Assembly (NCBI GenBank): GCA_934623575.1
Contig: CAKTVL010000001.1
Location: 1-64,000, forward strand
Origin: an uncultured Oscillospiraceae bacterium
Lineage (GTDB): Bacteria > Bacillota > Clostridia > Oscillospirales > Oscillospiraceae
Direction of reading: 5' to 3'
DNA length: 64,000 nucleotides
The notes under the pieces are model-generated. The model worked only from the letters and a program-made list of their open reading frames with translations. It searched no databases and had not been told where the DNA came from. Position 1 is the first letter of the stretch, and the number at the start of each line of letters is the position of its first letter. The position numbers and the translations under genes were made by a program. Shown piece after piece: positions 37,802-46,125 of this stretch.

Positions 37802-38434
37802 ATGCTGCTGTTTGACATGGACGGAACACTGATCGATTCCAACGGGATCTGGAAGGACGTGGACCAGCGCTTCCTGGAAAAGCGCGGCCTGCCCTACACC
37901 CAGGCGTACTACGAGGGCGTGGCCCACACTATCTTCCCGCTGGCCGCCAAGTTCACCAAGGAATTCTGCCATCTTCCGGAATCCGAGGAGGCCATCATGG
38001 CCGAGTGGATGGAGATGGCCGGGGACATCTACGCCACCGACGTGGCGGAAAAGCCCGGCGTCCGGGCCTATCTGGAGCAGATGAAGGCGCAGGGGGAGCA
38101 CATGGCCGTGGTCACCAGCGCCGTGCCCGTCCACTGCCGCACCGCCCTGACCCACCTGGGGCTGCTGCCCTATTTCGAGCGCGTCTTTTTCGCCCAGGAG
38201 CTGGGCACGGAGAAAAAATACCCCGCCCTGTGGCAGCGGGTGGCCGATGCGCTGCACGTCTCCCCCGCCGCGTGCACCGTGTTCGACGACTCCGTGGAGG
38301 CCATCCGGGGCGCCAGGGCCGCCGGGATGCACACCGTAGGCGTGGCCGACCCCTACTTCGCCTCCAGCGCCGACGATCTGGAAAAGACCGCCGACCACTT
38401 CATCCGCAGCTTCAGCGAATTGGTTAGACCTTGA
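37802..38434 (+). CDS. HAD-superfamily phosphatase
   Basis: 210 residues. HAD motif I DMDGTLIDS at the N-terminus, motif II VVTSA, motif III lysine near EKKYPALW, and motif IV FDDSVEA. Beta-phosphoglucomutase/YcjU-like cap of helices. Small-molecule phosphatase, substrate unknown. GAGGAGGGCGCGC precedes the ATG. Confidence 0.9.
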   Translation: MLLFDMDGTLIDSNGIWKDVDQRFLEKRGLPYTQAYYEGVAHTIFPLAAKFTKEFCHLPESEEAIMAEWMEMAGDIYATDVAEKPGVRAYLEQMKAQGEHMAVVTSAVPVHCRTALTHLGLLPYFERVFFAQELGTEKKYPALWQRVADALHVSPAACTVFDDSVEAIRGARAAGMHTVGVADPYFASSADDLEKTADHFIRSFSELVRP

Positions 38435-38459
38435 CTTTTGCCAAACGATTCATTATACT
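38431..38459 (+). promoter_or_regulatory. Promoter of the phosphoribosyltransferase gene
   Basis: TTGACT (38431-38436), 17-base spacer, TATACT (38454-38459); the -35 box overlaps the HAD stop codon. The leader of about 105 bases is GC-rich with hairpin potential and shows no purine riboswitch core. Confidence 0.8.
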
Positions 38460-38569
38460 ATTGAAGTAATTGCGTTCCCCCGGCCCTGCCGCCGGCGGAC
38501 GCCCCATCCGGCGCACCGCGCCGCCTATCACGCGCAGCCCCTGGCGGACTGCGGAAGGAGATTTTTATC

Positions 38570-39130
38570 ATGCCTGTTTACCCCATCGACATCGCTGGGC
38601 TCCGTCGGGAGCTGCCTATCTGCAAGGTCACGGACGACCTGTACATCGGCGCATTCATTTGCTTCGGCGACGCGGAGCTGACCGTGGCCTGCGCCCGGGA
38701 GATGCTCTCCCTGCTGGCGGCAGACAGCTATGACTATCTGCTCACCGCCGAGGCCAAGTCCATCCCCCTGATCCACGAGATGGCCCGCCAGAGCGGTGCC
38801 AAGAAGTATTTCATCGCCCGCAAGGGCCCCAAGGCCTACATGCCCGACCCCATCCATGTGGAGGACAAGTCCATCACCACCGCCGGGGTGCAGAAGCTGT
38901 ACCTGGGCCGTGACGACGCCGACATGATCCGCGGCAAGCGCATCGTCCTCATGGACGACGTGATCTCCACCGGCGGCTCTCTCCACGCCATGGAGGAGCT
39001 GGTGAAGATGGCCGGCGGCACCGTGGTGGACCGCATCGCCGTGCTGGCCGAGGGCGGCGCGGCGGACCGCAAGGACATCAAGTACCTGGGCGTCCTGCCG
39101 GTGTTCAACGCCGACGGCAGCATCAAGTGA
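38570..39130 (+). CDS. Purine-type phosphoribosyltransferase (APRT/XPRT-like)
   Basis: 186 residues. PRPP-binding signature RIVLMDDVISTGGS (about 122-135) after a Rossmann-like core with LLTAEAKSIPL. Converts a purine base plus PRPP to the nucleotide, salvage direction. AAGGAG precedes the ATG. Fits with adenine deaminase elsewhere in the window, giving both salvage and catabolic branches. Confidence 0.87.
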   Translation: MPVYPIDIAGLRRELPICKVTDDLYIGAFICFGDAELTVACAREMLSLLAADSYDYLLTAEAKSIPLIHEMARQSGAKKYFIARKGPKAYMPDPIHVEDKSITTAGVQKLYLGRDDADMIRGKRIVLMDDVISTGGSLHAMEELVKMAGGTVVDRIAVLAEGGAADRKDIKYLGVLPVFNADGSIK

Positions 39131-39152
39131 CCGCATATCCGTACATAGCAGC

Positions 39153-39184
39153 AAGGGAAGCACCCGACGGGTGCTTCCCTTTTG
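39153..39184. terminator. Bidirectional terminator
   Basis: AAGGGAAGCACCC / GGGTGCTTCCCTTTT with a three-base loop, between convergent genes. Same GGAAGCACCC core as the terminators at 26890 and 47229. Confidence 0.9.
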
Positions 39185-39195
39185 TTGTGTCGGGA

Positions 39196-42100
39196 TCAGT
39201 CCTCGCGCTTCCGCCGCAGCACCAGCGCCGTGCCGGTGTAGCTGCTCAGCGCCGTCAGGCCGTAGACCAGCAGGCCCGCATCGCCCGTGCGGGGGGACTT
39301 ATTCGCGTCCGTGGTCCCGCCGGCAGCGGGGGTGTAATAGTAGTAGTACCCGCCAGAGACGTGATACAGCTCAACGGAGCCGGTCAGCGCCTCGTAATTG
39401 GCGTCGTTGGGCGTAAAGCGCCACTTGTAGGTGGTGTTCTTCTCCACAACGGTGGTGCCAGGCAGGGCGTTGCCCGCGCCATCCACCCATACCAGATCAC
39501 CGGCGTTGGGATTCAGCGTGCTGCCGGTGACAGTCAGGCCCGCATCCGCCAGCGTCTTGCCGCCGGCAGTGATTTTGGTGTACTTGGGCTCGCCGGTAGG
39601 CGTGGCCTTGGCGATGGTCACGGTGATGATAGCCTCCACGGACGAGTAGTTAGCGCTGTCCGCAGGCGTGAACACCACAGTGTGATTGCCGCTGTCCGCT
39701 ACATTCTTGGGCGCGGTACTCTTCCAGCTCCATGTGCCCGCCACGCTGGCATTGTCGAAGGTGGCGGTGCCAGTGATGGCGCTGGCGGGAATATCCGCAC
39801 CGGTGTAGGTCACATTGATGTTGTTGGCCTTGACGGTGGGGGTATCCTTGTCGGTCAGCTTCACCACCACGGTGATGGTAAACGGCTCGTAGTGATTGTC
39901 GGCACAGAAGGCCTTCAGGGTGAAGGTCACCGTGTCATTCACTTGACCGCCGGAGATGCTGTAGATCAGCTTCTTGCCGTCAGCATCAAAATCGTTCTTG
40001 TTGAGAGTAATACCACCGTTTGATGTGGTCATATCGCTTACATACGACCACCTTTCCCCTGCGGGCAGCCCCGCCCAGTTCGGGGTATACGTTTTTTCTG
40101 CCGTGTCGGTGAACTTCTGCGTGAGGTTTACCGTACCGAGACTGCCGCCAGCCTTCGGGTTAACAGTCACAGCGACCTTCGCCGTAGTGCTGTTATAGTT
40201 GTCCGTATCAGTGGGAGTAAAGACCGCCGTGTACTCGGTGGTAGAACCGTTCAGCGTAACCGTATCCAGCGTGTCGCTTGTGTTATCCGTCAGCGCCCAT
40301 CTGCCCTCGACCGTCTTTTCGCCCAGCTTGGCGGTCAGACCGTTGACGGCGACCTCGCTCAGCTTCTGCCCGTAGGTGCCGGTTGCCGTGCCGCTGCCGG
40401 AAACGCTCGGCGTGGCCTTGGCGATCGTATACTCCACGCTGGCGGTCGCTCCGCCCAGCGTAATGCTGGCGGTGTACGTGCCTGCGTTGGTGGGGACACC
40501 GCTCAAAGTCTTGTCGCCCTGCTTGTAGGCGATGGTCACATCGCCGCCCTGCCAGTTACTCTCTGTCAACGTCGCGGCCTTCCCACTGCCGCTATAAACC
40601 AGTTCAGTCGGCGCCTTGATGGTAATGCTGCCGCCGTCTTTGCTGGTGCAGGAATTGTCCCCGCACATCGCAGTAATGGTCGCGCCGTTGGTGGTGTAGG
40701 TCCAACTATGCACATGCGTGCTGACCAGCTTCAGCTCGGTGTCGTACAGCTTCGCTTCATACCCGTCAACATCGGATGTGAAGTAGTCGGCAGGGGTTTT
40801 CCCACTCATAGTGTTTCCCCAGCCGGAGGTGAACGTACTTTCGCCGAAGTTGCTGTCAAGTGTCACACCTATCTCTGCGCCATCGGTCAGCGCAGTACCA
40901 ATGCAGATGACATTGTGTGCAAGAATATAAACATTATTGGCCGTGCCGCCGGTGTATTTGCCGTTTTCGTTCTTTGTGCCGCCCTTCACGTTGTCCTTGA
41001 TTTGGATGCTGCCGGAGACATAGAAATCACCATTCACATTCACACCGCCGCCATAGTTGGCATTATTGCCGGTGATACTGCCGCCGGACATAGTAAACTT
41101 GCCATTTCTGTCCAAATACACGCCGCCGCCGTTTGCAGCGCTGTTGCCGGAAATATTACCGCCGTACATAGTAAAGGTGCAGCCGCTGTTTATGTACACG
41201 CCGCCGCCCCAGTTGGCGTTGTTGCCACTGATGCTGCCGCCGTACATAGTAAAGGTGCCATACACAAACACACCGCCACCGCCACCGCTTACACTGTTGC
41301 CGGTGATATTTCCGTTGTACATAGTAAAGATACCGTTCGTTATCACGCCGGAACCGGTGTTGCTCCCGTTGTGGGTGATCGTACCTGATGTATTGGCACA
41401 GTCAGTCAGGGTGAAGTTTTTACCCGCATAAATTACCTCTTGGCTGTAGCCGGCCGTTATACTTTTTCCATTCAGGCAGAGCGTAACATCGCCGTCAATT
41501 CGAATTTTATGATTCGGTGTGATGTCGGTGCCCAAATAATAAGTGCCGGCGCTAAGCCAATATCTATCGTCCCTCACCTTCCACTCCTCATCGCCAATAT
41601 ACAACTTACCGTTTTCCTGCCGGATCTCCTTGGCAAAGGTGGTTTTGCTGGTTTCTTTTTCATGGCCGCTGCCGTTACAGGTGCTGCCCCCGCAGAGGTA
41701 GTGGCTGTGCCCGTCACTCAACTTAACCTCTCCACCAGACAACTCAAAACCTTTGCCGCCAACATCGAAAATGAAGTAATCGGAGGGGGCTTTGCTGCTC
41801 ATCTTGGCATTCCAGCCGGAGGTGAACGCATTATCGCCGTAATTGTTGGTCAGCGTCACACCGATCTTCGCGTCATCTTCCAGCTTACCCGCAATGGTGA
41901 TGACCGCTCCGGGCTTGCCTGCAGGTCCTTCGGTCAGATATACATTGCTGCTGGTAGTCGTTTTCTGGGTATTGTTCGTGATCTTCGGCGCACCAGATAC
42001 GGTAAATGTGCTATCTGCGTTCACATACACGCCGCCGCCGTTGCCCTTAGTCTTGTTGCCGGTGATGCTGCCGCCGGTCAGAGTGAACGCGCCCGCCACA

Positions 42101-43215
42101 TACACACCGCCGCCATACTGTGCCTGGTTGGCGTCATTTGTAGTCGTACCGCCAATGGTGCCACTGGACATCGCAAAATTACCAGGCTTATAGTTATTAC
42201 TATCTGGGGTTCTCGCTACATACACGCCACCGCCATGGTATGCGGTGTTGCCGGTGATGCAGCTATTATTGGACATATTAAACGTGCCGTCGTAGTTCAC
42301 ACACACGCCGCCGCCGGTGCCATCCGCCTTGTTGCCGGTGATGCTGCCGCCGGACATGGTGAAGCTGCCGCCGTTCACATACACGCCGCCGCCGCTGTCG
42401 TCGGCGGTGTTGCCGGTGATGCTGCCGCCGGTCATGGTGAATGTTGAATTGCTGCCGATCTTATACACGCCGCCGCCGTCGGTGGCTTTGTTGCCGGTAA
42501 TAGAGCCACCGAACATCTTGAAGGCGCCGCCGCTGGTCACATACACGCCGCCGCCGCGGCCTCTGCCGTCGGTGGCTGTGTTGCCGGTAATAGAGCCGCC
42601 GTACATATTAAAGGTGCCGCCGCTTATATACACGCCGCAGCCGGTCCCGCCGCTTGCGTGGGTGATCTTGCCGGTGCCCTTGCAGTCGGTGAGGGTGAAG
42701 GCGGCGATCGACAATTCGATGACAGCCTTTCCATCTGCGCCCGTGATTTTGTGGCCGTTGAGGCAGAGGAAAACATTGGCGGGCTTCCAGGTATCGGTAA
42801 GCGTCACATCCTGGGTCAGGTAGTATTTGCCCGCCACCTTGATCTCGCTCAAGGCGGAAACGGCCGTCCAGGTTTCCTTCCCATGAGTCGTGCAGTCCTT
42901 GTCCCCGCAAATAGGATGACTATGCGTCTCACCCTCCACCGCACGCGGAGCAGCGGCCAGCAGCAGCGCAGGCGCGTCCTGCTCCTCCTGCTGCTCCTGC
43001 TCCTGCTCCTCCGGGAGCTCCTCCTTCTCCTCTTCCTCTGCGTCCTCCACAGGGGCGCCCTCCTCCGGTTCCGCCGGGGCCGGCTCCACCGACTTGAGCT
43101 GCTCCTGCTCAACAGGCTGCTCCGTCGGCTCGCCCTCCGCGGCCAGCGCCGCCGTGGGCAGCAGGCTCAGGCACAGCGCCAGCGCCATCAGCAGACTTAT
43201 AATGCGTTTTTTCAT
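39196..43215 (-). CDS. Giant wall-anchored surface protein: tandem beta-helix repeats, MBG-like domains, SPRTG tail
   Basis: 1339 residues. Sec signal (about 1-26), then a Glu/Pro/Gln-rich stalk (27-85). Two beta-helix blocks follow (about 150-450 and 580-760) made of short repeats of the form FTMSGGSITGN-x-GGGVYV. Each section opens with a His/Cys motif (HSHPICGDKDC, HSHYLCGGSTC, HVHSWTY-x-CGDNSC). The second half has MBG/Ig-like beta repeats (ATYTASITLGGAT, YTAVFTPTDTDNY). The end is YYYYY, SPRTGDAG, a hydrophobic helix and RRKRED, a sortase signal of SPxTG type. Likely an adhesin. The MerR-type promoter at 43380-43410 points at it. Confidence 0.9.
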   Translation of the reverse strand: MKKRIISLLMALALCLSLLPTAALAAEGEPTEQPVEQEQLKSVEPAPAEPEEGAPVEDAEEEEKEELPEEQEQEQQEEQDAPALLLAAAPRAVEGETHSHPICGDKDCTTHGKETWTAVSALSEIKVAGKYYLTQDVTLTDTWKPANVFLCLNGHKITGADGKAVIELSIAAFTLTDCKGTGKITHASGGTGCGVYISGGTFNMYGGSITGNTATDGRGRGGGVYVTSGGAFKMFGGSITGNKATDGGGVYKIGSNSTFTMTGGSITGNTADDSGGGVYVNGGSFTMSGGSITGNKADGTGGGVCVNYDGTFNMSNNSCITGNTAYHGGGVYVARTPDSNNYKPGNFAMSSGTIGGTTTNDANQAQYGGGVYVAGAFTLTGGSITGNKTKGNGGGVYVNADSTFTVSGAPKITNNTQKTTTSSNVYLTEGPAGKPGAVITIAGKLEDDAKIGVTLTNNYGDNAFTSGWNAKMSSKAPSDYFIFDVGGKGFELSGGEVKLSDGHSHYLCGGSTCNGSGHEKETSKTTFAKEIRQENGKLYIGDEEWKVRDDRYWLSAGTYYLGTDITPNHKIRIDGDVTLCLNGKSITAGYSQEVIYAGKNFTLTDCANTSGTITHNGSNTGSGVITNGIFTMYNGNITGNSVSGGGGGVFVYGTFTMYGGSISGNNANWGGGVYINSGCTFTMYGGNISGNSAANGGGVYLDRNGKFTMSGGSITGNNANYGGGVNVNGDFYVSGSIQIKDNVKGGTKNENGKYTGGTANNVYILAHNVICIGTALTDGAEIGVTLDSNFGESTFTSGWGNTMSGKTPADYFTSDVDGYEAKLYDTELKLVSTHVHSWTYTTNGATITAMCGDNSCTSKDGGSITIKAPTELVYSGSGKAATLTESNWQGGDVTIAYKQGDKTLSGVPTNAGTYTASITLGGATASVEYTIAKATPSVSGSGTATGTYGQKLSEVAVNGLTAKLGEKTVEGRWALTDNTSDTLDTVTLNGSTTEYTAVFTPTDTDNYNSTTAKVAVTVNPKAGGSLGTVNLTQKFTDTAEKTYTPNWAGLPAGERWSYVSDMTTSNGGITLNKNDFDADGKKLIYSISGGQVNDTVTFTLKAFCADNHYEPFTITVVVKLTDKDTPTVKANNINVTYTGADIPASAITGTATFDNASVAGTWSWKSTAPKNVADSGNHTVVFTPADSANYSSVEAIITVTIAKATPTGEPKYTKITAGGKTLADAGLTVTGSTLNPNAGDLVWVDGAGNALPGTTVVEKNTTYKWRFTPNDANYEALTGSVELYHVSGGYYYYYTPAAGGTTDANKSPRTGDAGLLVYGLTALSSYTGTALVLRRKRED

Positions 43216-43295
43216 AGCGTCTCCTCCTATTTGCGGTCAGCTTCTCCTTCTCCCGCCTGACTCGGCGGGCGGCACGGTCGGTCGGCAAAAGCGTT

Positions 43296-43336
43296 CATCC
43301 CGTGGTGCACCACGGGATGAGGGCGCGCGCCCTCAT
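43296..43336 (-). promoter_or_regulatory. Two overlapping perfect palindromes in the surface-protein leader
   Basis: A 24-base palindrome CATCCCGTGGTGCACCACGGGATG (half CATCCCGTGGTG; 43296-43319) shares its last ATG with a 20-base palindrome of half ATGAGGGCGC (43317-43336). They lie in the 160-base untranslated leader of the surface-protein gene and could form strong alternative hairpins or a cruciform. Confidence 0.7.
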
Positions 43337-43348
43337 CGAATTTGTCTC

Positions 43349-43376
43349 TTGCTTTTTTACCGCATTCCCATATAAT
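43349..43376 (+). promoter_or_regulatory. Promoter of the MerR-family regulator gene
   Basis: TTGCTT (43349-43354), 16-base spacer, TATAAT (43371-43376). The predicted start lies just before the dyad at 43389-43404, so bound regulator would repress its own gene. Confidence 0.65.
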
Positions 43377-43379
43377 GGA

Positions 43380-43410
43380 ATTATACACCGTACATCGATG
43401 TACGATGCAA
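43380..43410 (-). promoter_or_regulatory. MerR-type promoter with 19-base spacer and dyad, facing the surface-protein gene
   Basis: On the minus strand TTGCAT (43410-43405) and TATAAT (43385-43380) are 19 bases apart, and the spacer holds the perfect 16-base palindrome CGTACATCGATGTACG (43389-43404). An over-long spacer with a central dyad is the known signature of MerR/BmrR-activated promoters. Confidence 0.78.
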
Positions 43411-43442
43411 CCCCTTTTTTGCTTTTTTGGGAGAAACGCACC

Positions 43443-44234
43443 ATGAAAAATGAGACTGATCTGCTGACCATCGGCGAGACGGCCCGGGCGCTGGGCGTGA
43501 CCCGCCGCATCCTCCTGCACTACGAGGAGCGGGGCCTCATCCAGCCGGACGTGCGCCGGGGCGACGGCGGCAACCGCTATTACAGCATCGACACCTTCAC
43601 CCAGCTGCGCAATATCCGCAATCTGCAAAATCTCGGTCTGACGCTGGACGAGATACGGGAGTATTTCCGGGCCTCCACCGACCTCATGCCGCTGATCCGC
43701 CGCCTGGAGGAGATGCGCGACACGCTGGACCGCAACATCGAGAAGCTCTACGAGCGCGCCCGGACCGATCCCCCGCAGATCCGCCAGCTGTCCATGCCGC
43801 CGGAGACGGTGTACCGCCGCGCCTATCGCAGCGATTCCGTGGCGGAGCGGGCCGTCCTGCTGCGCAACACGGCGCTGGAGGCCCTGCGGCTTTACGGCAC
43901 GGACGTCTCCCGCCGGATGTACTTCATCGAGTACGCCATCGGCGCTCCGGCGGACGTGGCCTTCTGCGTGGCGGTGCCGCCGTCCTCCCGTGGCCAATAC
44001 GTCACGGAGCTGCCCGCCGCCCGCGCCCTGTGCGTCTACCATCACGGGCCGTATGAGGACCTGCCCGCCGTGGCGCGCCAGCTGATCGAGTACGCCACGA
44101 CCCGCGGCCTGTCGCCGCTGGGCACCGTGCGCCACACCTATCTGGAGGGCCCGCCCCAGCACAAGGACCCCGCCAAGTTCATCACGCAGCTCTCCCTCCC
44201 CGTGGCCCTGCCGCCGGAGACCACCGAGATCTGA
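43443..44234 (+). CDS. MerR/BmrR-type regulator with GyrI-like effector domain
   Basis: 263 residues. N-terminal MerR winged helix (TIGETARALGVTRRILLHYEE..GLIQP, about 8-35), a coiled-coil dimerisation helix (about 85-115) and a C-terminal GyrI-like/SOUL effector domain (YHHGPYEDLP, RHTYLEGPP). BmrR relatives activate promoters with 19-base spacers by untwisting them; such a promoter lies immediately upstream on the other strand. ATG 43443; ribosome site is weak. Ligand probably an amphipathic or cationic molecule, unproven. Confidence 0.9.
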   Translation: MKNETDLLTIGETARALGVTRRILLHYEERGLIQPDVRRGDGGNRYYSIDTFTQLRNIRNLQNLGLTLDEIREYFRASTDLMPLIRRLEEMRDTLDRNIEKLYERARTDPPQIRQLSMPPETVYRRAYRSDSVAERAVLLRNTALEALRLYGTDVSRRMYFIEYAIGAPADVAFCVAVPPSSRGQYVTELPAARALCVYHHGPYEDLPAVARQLIEYATTRGLSPLGTVRHTYLEGPPQHKDPAKFITQLSLPVALPPETTEI

Positions 44235-44261
44235 AATGCCGGAAGCGGCTGCAAATGCGCC

Positions 44262-44295
44262 AAAACCGCGGAAACACTGTGTTTCCGCGGTTTTT
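44262..44295 (+). terminator. Terminator of the MerR gene
   Basis: AAAACCGCGGAAAC / GTTTCCGCGGTTTTT near-perfect stem. Confidence 0.9.
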
Positions 44296-44437
44296 CTTGC
44301 AGTTATTCATAGGTCTTGTTATCTGCACGATCTGTACATCGCAAGGAAGGGGGAGTGTGAGGGGGAAACCTTTGCGGGTTCCCCCGCTCGCGTTCAATCG
44401 CCCGCCCGCAGGCGACCACTTTTGCGCAGCAAAAGTG
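44296..44437. other. Gene-free stretch between the MerR terminator and tmRNA
   Basis: About 140 bases without a credible gene. Contains GC-rich small hairpins (for example around GGGGGAAACC / GGTTCCCCC at 44353-44379 and CTTTTGCGCAGCAAAAG at 44419-44435). The latter shares a TTGCGCAGCAAAA-like core with the dispersed repeats, so this may be the eroded flank of an old insertion at the tmRNA 3' end. Confidence 0.4.
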
Positions 44438-44492
44438 CAGCTCCACCAAAACAAAAGCCACCCATCGGGTGGCTTTTGTTTTGGTGGAGCTG
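44438..44492 (-). terminator. 26-base perfect inverted repeat: tmRNA terminator containing the tmRNA 3' end
   Basis: Arms 44438-44463 and 44467-44492 are perfectly complementary with a three-base loop. The right arm includes the tmRNA acceptor 3' strand and CCA (44482-44492). On the minus strand a GCC-rich stem core at 44457-44473 followed by T-rich sequence acts as the terminator. Confidence 0.88.
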
Positions 44493-44829
44493 AGGGGAGT
44501 CGAACCCCTGTCCGAAAGTACTTTGACAGGACTTTCTCCGGGCGCAGCCAGGTTTCAGCATTCCCTCCCTGTGCAGGCACCTGGCAGACTGCACAGTTCA
44601 GTAGAGTCATGATGCGTGGGCGGGGCAACTCTTACCCGCCTCACGGACGCCACCTTAACGACGCCTTCCCCGGCCGGTGGCCGCTCCGGTTCAGACGGTC
44701 ACTGCTTAAGCAGCGACGGCAACAGTATTAGTGTTGTCAGTTAATTTTTAATTTGCCCGTTTTATGGCGGTCAGGCGCCGCCGCCCGCTTATCCTGCCTC
44801 CACACCCCCGTCGAAACCGGTGCAGCCCC
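44482..44829 (-). ncRNA. ssrA: Transfer-messenger RNA (tmRNA)
   Basis: 348 bases. The 5' end GGGGCTG (44829-44823) pairs with CAGCTCC before the encoded CCA at the 3' end, and the T arm GGGGTTCGACTCCCC is intact. The conserved GCACCGGTTTCGACGGGGG lies at the 5' end. The tag frame ends D-N-T-N-T-V-A-V-A-A-stop (near 44739-44707); the resume codon is probably GAC or a nearby upstream codon, since a TAA lies in frame five codons before. Rescues stalled ribosomes with SmpB, encoded nearby. Confidence 0.96.
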
Positions 44830-44928
44830 ATATATCTTTCGCTATATGGCGAGACAGAATGATGTTTGCGTATTTATTTCCGTATCCCCCTCCCGGACGC
44901 CGGAGCGTCCGGGAGAGAGGTGTGTCTG

Positions 44929-45468
44929 TTATCTTCCGAAGGGATCGGCCAGCTTGTCGGGCTCAGGATATTCCACGCCCTGCGTGTCCACCGTGACCTT
45001 GACCATGACCTGATCCTTCTTGGGCTTGTTGGTCATCATGTTCCGGGGCTGGTTGGCGATGCGATCCACCACGTCCATGCCGTCCATCACGCAGCCGAAG
45101 GCGGCATACTGCCCGTCCAGATGGGGCGCGTCCTTGTGCATGATGAAGAACTGGCTGCCGGCGCTGTCCATGGGCTGCGCACGCGCCATGCTCAGCACGC
45201 CGCGGGTGTGGCGCAGGTCGTTGGGCACGCCGTTGACGGCGAACTCGCCCTTGATGCAGTAGCCAGGACCGCCCATGCCGTTTCCGTCGGGGCAGCCGCC
45301 CTGGATCATGAAGCCGGGGATGACCCGGTGGAAGATCAGGCCGTCGTAGTACCCGGCGTTGGCAAGCGCGATAAAGTTGCGCACGCTCTGGGGCGCAATG
45401 TCGGGATACAGCTCGGCCACGATCTTGCCGCCGTCCTGCATCTCAAAGGTCACGATAGGATTTGCCAT
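44929..45468 (-). CDS. Cyclophilin-type peptidyl-prolyl isomerase
   Basis: 179 residues. Cyclophilin core with FHRVIPGFMIQGG, GSQFFIM and LDGQYAAFGCV (catalytic Arg, Phe and Gln present). Cytoplasmic, no signal peptide. Lies between smpB and ssrA on the same strand. A GC-rich inverted repeat (44888-44913) follows its stop. Confidence 0.93.
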   Translation of the reverse strand: MANPIVTFEMQDGGKIVAELYPDIAPQSVRNFIALANAGYYDGLIFHRVIPGFMIQGGCPDGNGMGGPGYCIKGEFAVNGVPNDLRHTRGVLSMARAQPMDSAGSQFFIMHKDAPHLDGQYAAFGCVMDGMDVVDRIANQPRNMMTNKPKKDQVMVKVTVDTQGVEYPEPDKLADPFGR

Positions 45469-45523
45469 CTTGGTTCCCTCACTTTGTCACAAGATATGCG
45501 TTTTACGCAAATTCATACATTTC

Positions 45524-45994
45524 TCAGTACCCGCGGTTTTTCTCCCGCATGGCGCGATCCATCTCCCGCTTGGCGTCCCGCTTGGCCACGGCGTCCCGCT
45601 TGTCGTAGGTCTTTTTACCCTTGCACAGACCCAGCTCCACCTTGACGCGGGAGTTCTTGAAGTACACGGACAGGGGGATCAGCGCGTAGCCCTCCTGCTT
45701 CTGCAGGTCGTGGAGCTTGCGAATCTCCCGCTTGTGCAGCAGCAGGCGCTTGGGGCGATCCGGGTCGCGGTTGAAGATGTTGCCGTGGTCGTAGGGGGAG
45801 ATGTGGAAGCTGTAGGCGTACACCTCGCCGTCCTTGGCCACGCAGAAGCTGTCCTTCAGGTTCAGCGTGCCGGCGCGGATGGACTTGACCTCCGTGCCGA
45901 ACAGCTCGATGCCCGCTTCATAGCGATCCTCCACGAAGTAGTCGTGATAGGCCTTACGGTTCTGCGCCGCGATCTTGACGCCGGACTTCTCCAT
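45524..45994 (-). CDS. smpB: SsrA-binding protein
   Basis: 156 residues, full length. Beta-barrel core (NRKAYHDYFVEDRYEAGIEL, SIRAGTLNLKDSF) and a basic C-terminal tail (KGKKTYDKRD...REMDRAMREKNRGY) that enters the ribosomal decoding site. Partner of the tmRNA encoded 700 bases downstream on the same strand. GGAGG precedes the ATG. Confidence 0.97.
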   Translation of the reverse strand: MEKSGVKIAAQNRKAYHDYFVEDRYEAGIELFGTEVKSIRAGTLNLKDSFCVAKDGEVYAYSFHISPYDHGNIFNRDPDRPKRLLLHKREIRKLHDLQKQEGYALIPLSVYFKNSRVKVELGLCKGKKTYDKRDAVAKRDAKREMDRAMREKNRGY

Positions 45995-46125
45995 GGACGA
46001 TGCCTCCTTCCGCTGATGTGACCGTTAGTATAGCATATTTTTCATCGCTGTGCAAGGGGAGACGGGGGTGGTAAATTTGAACTTTTTGTGCTATACTGGC
46101 AAAAACGCGATAGGAGGCGTTCTCT

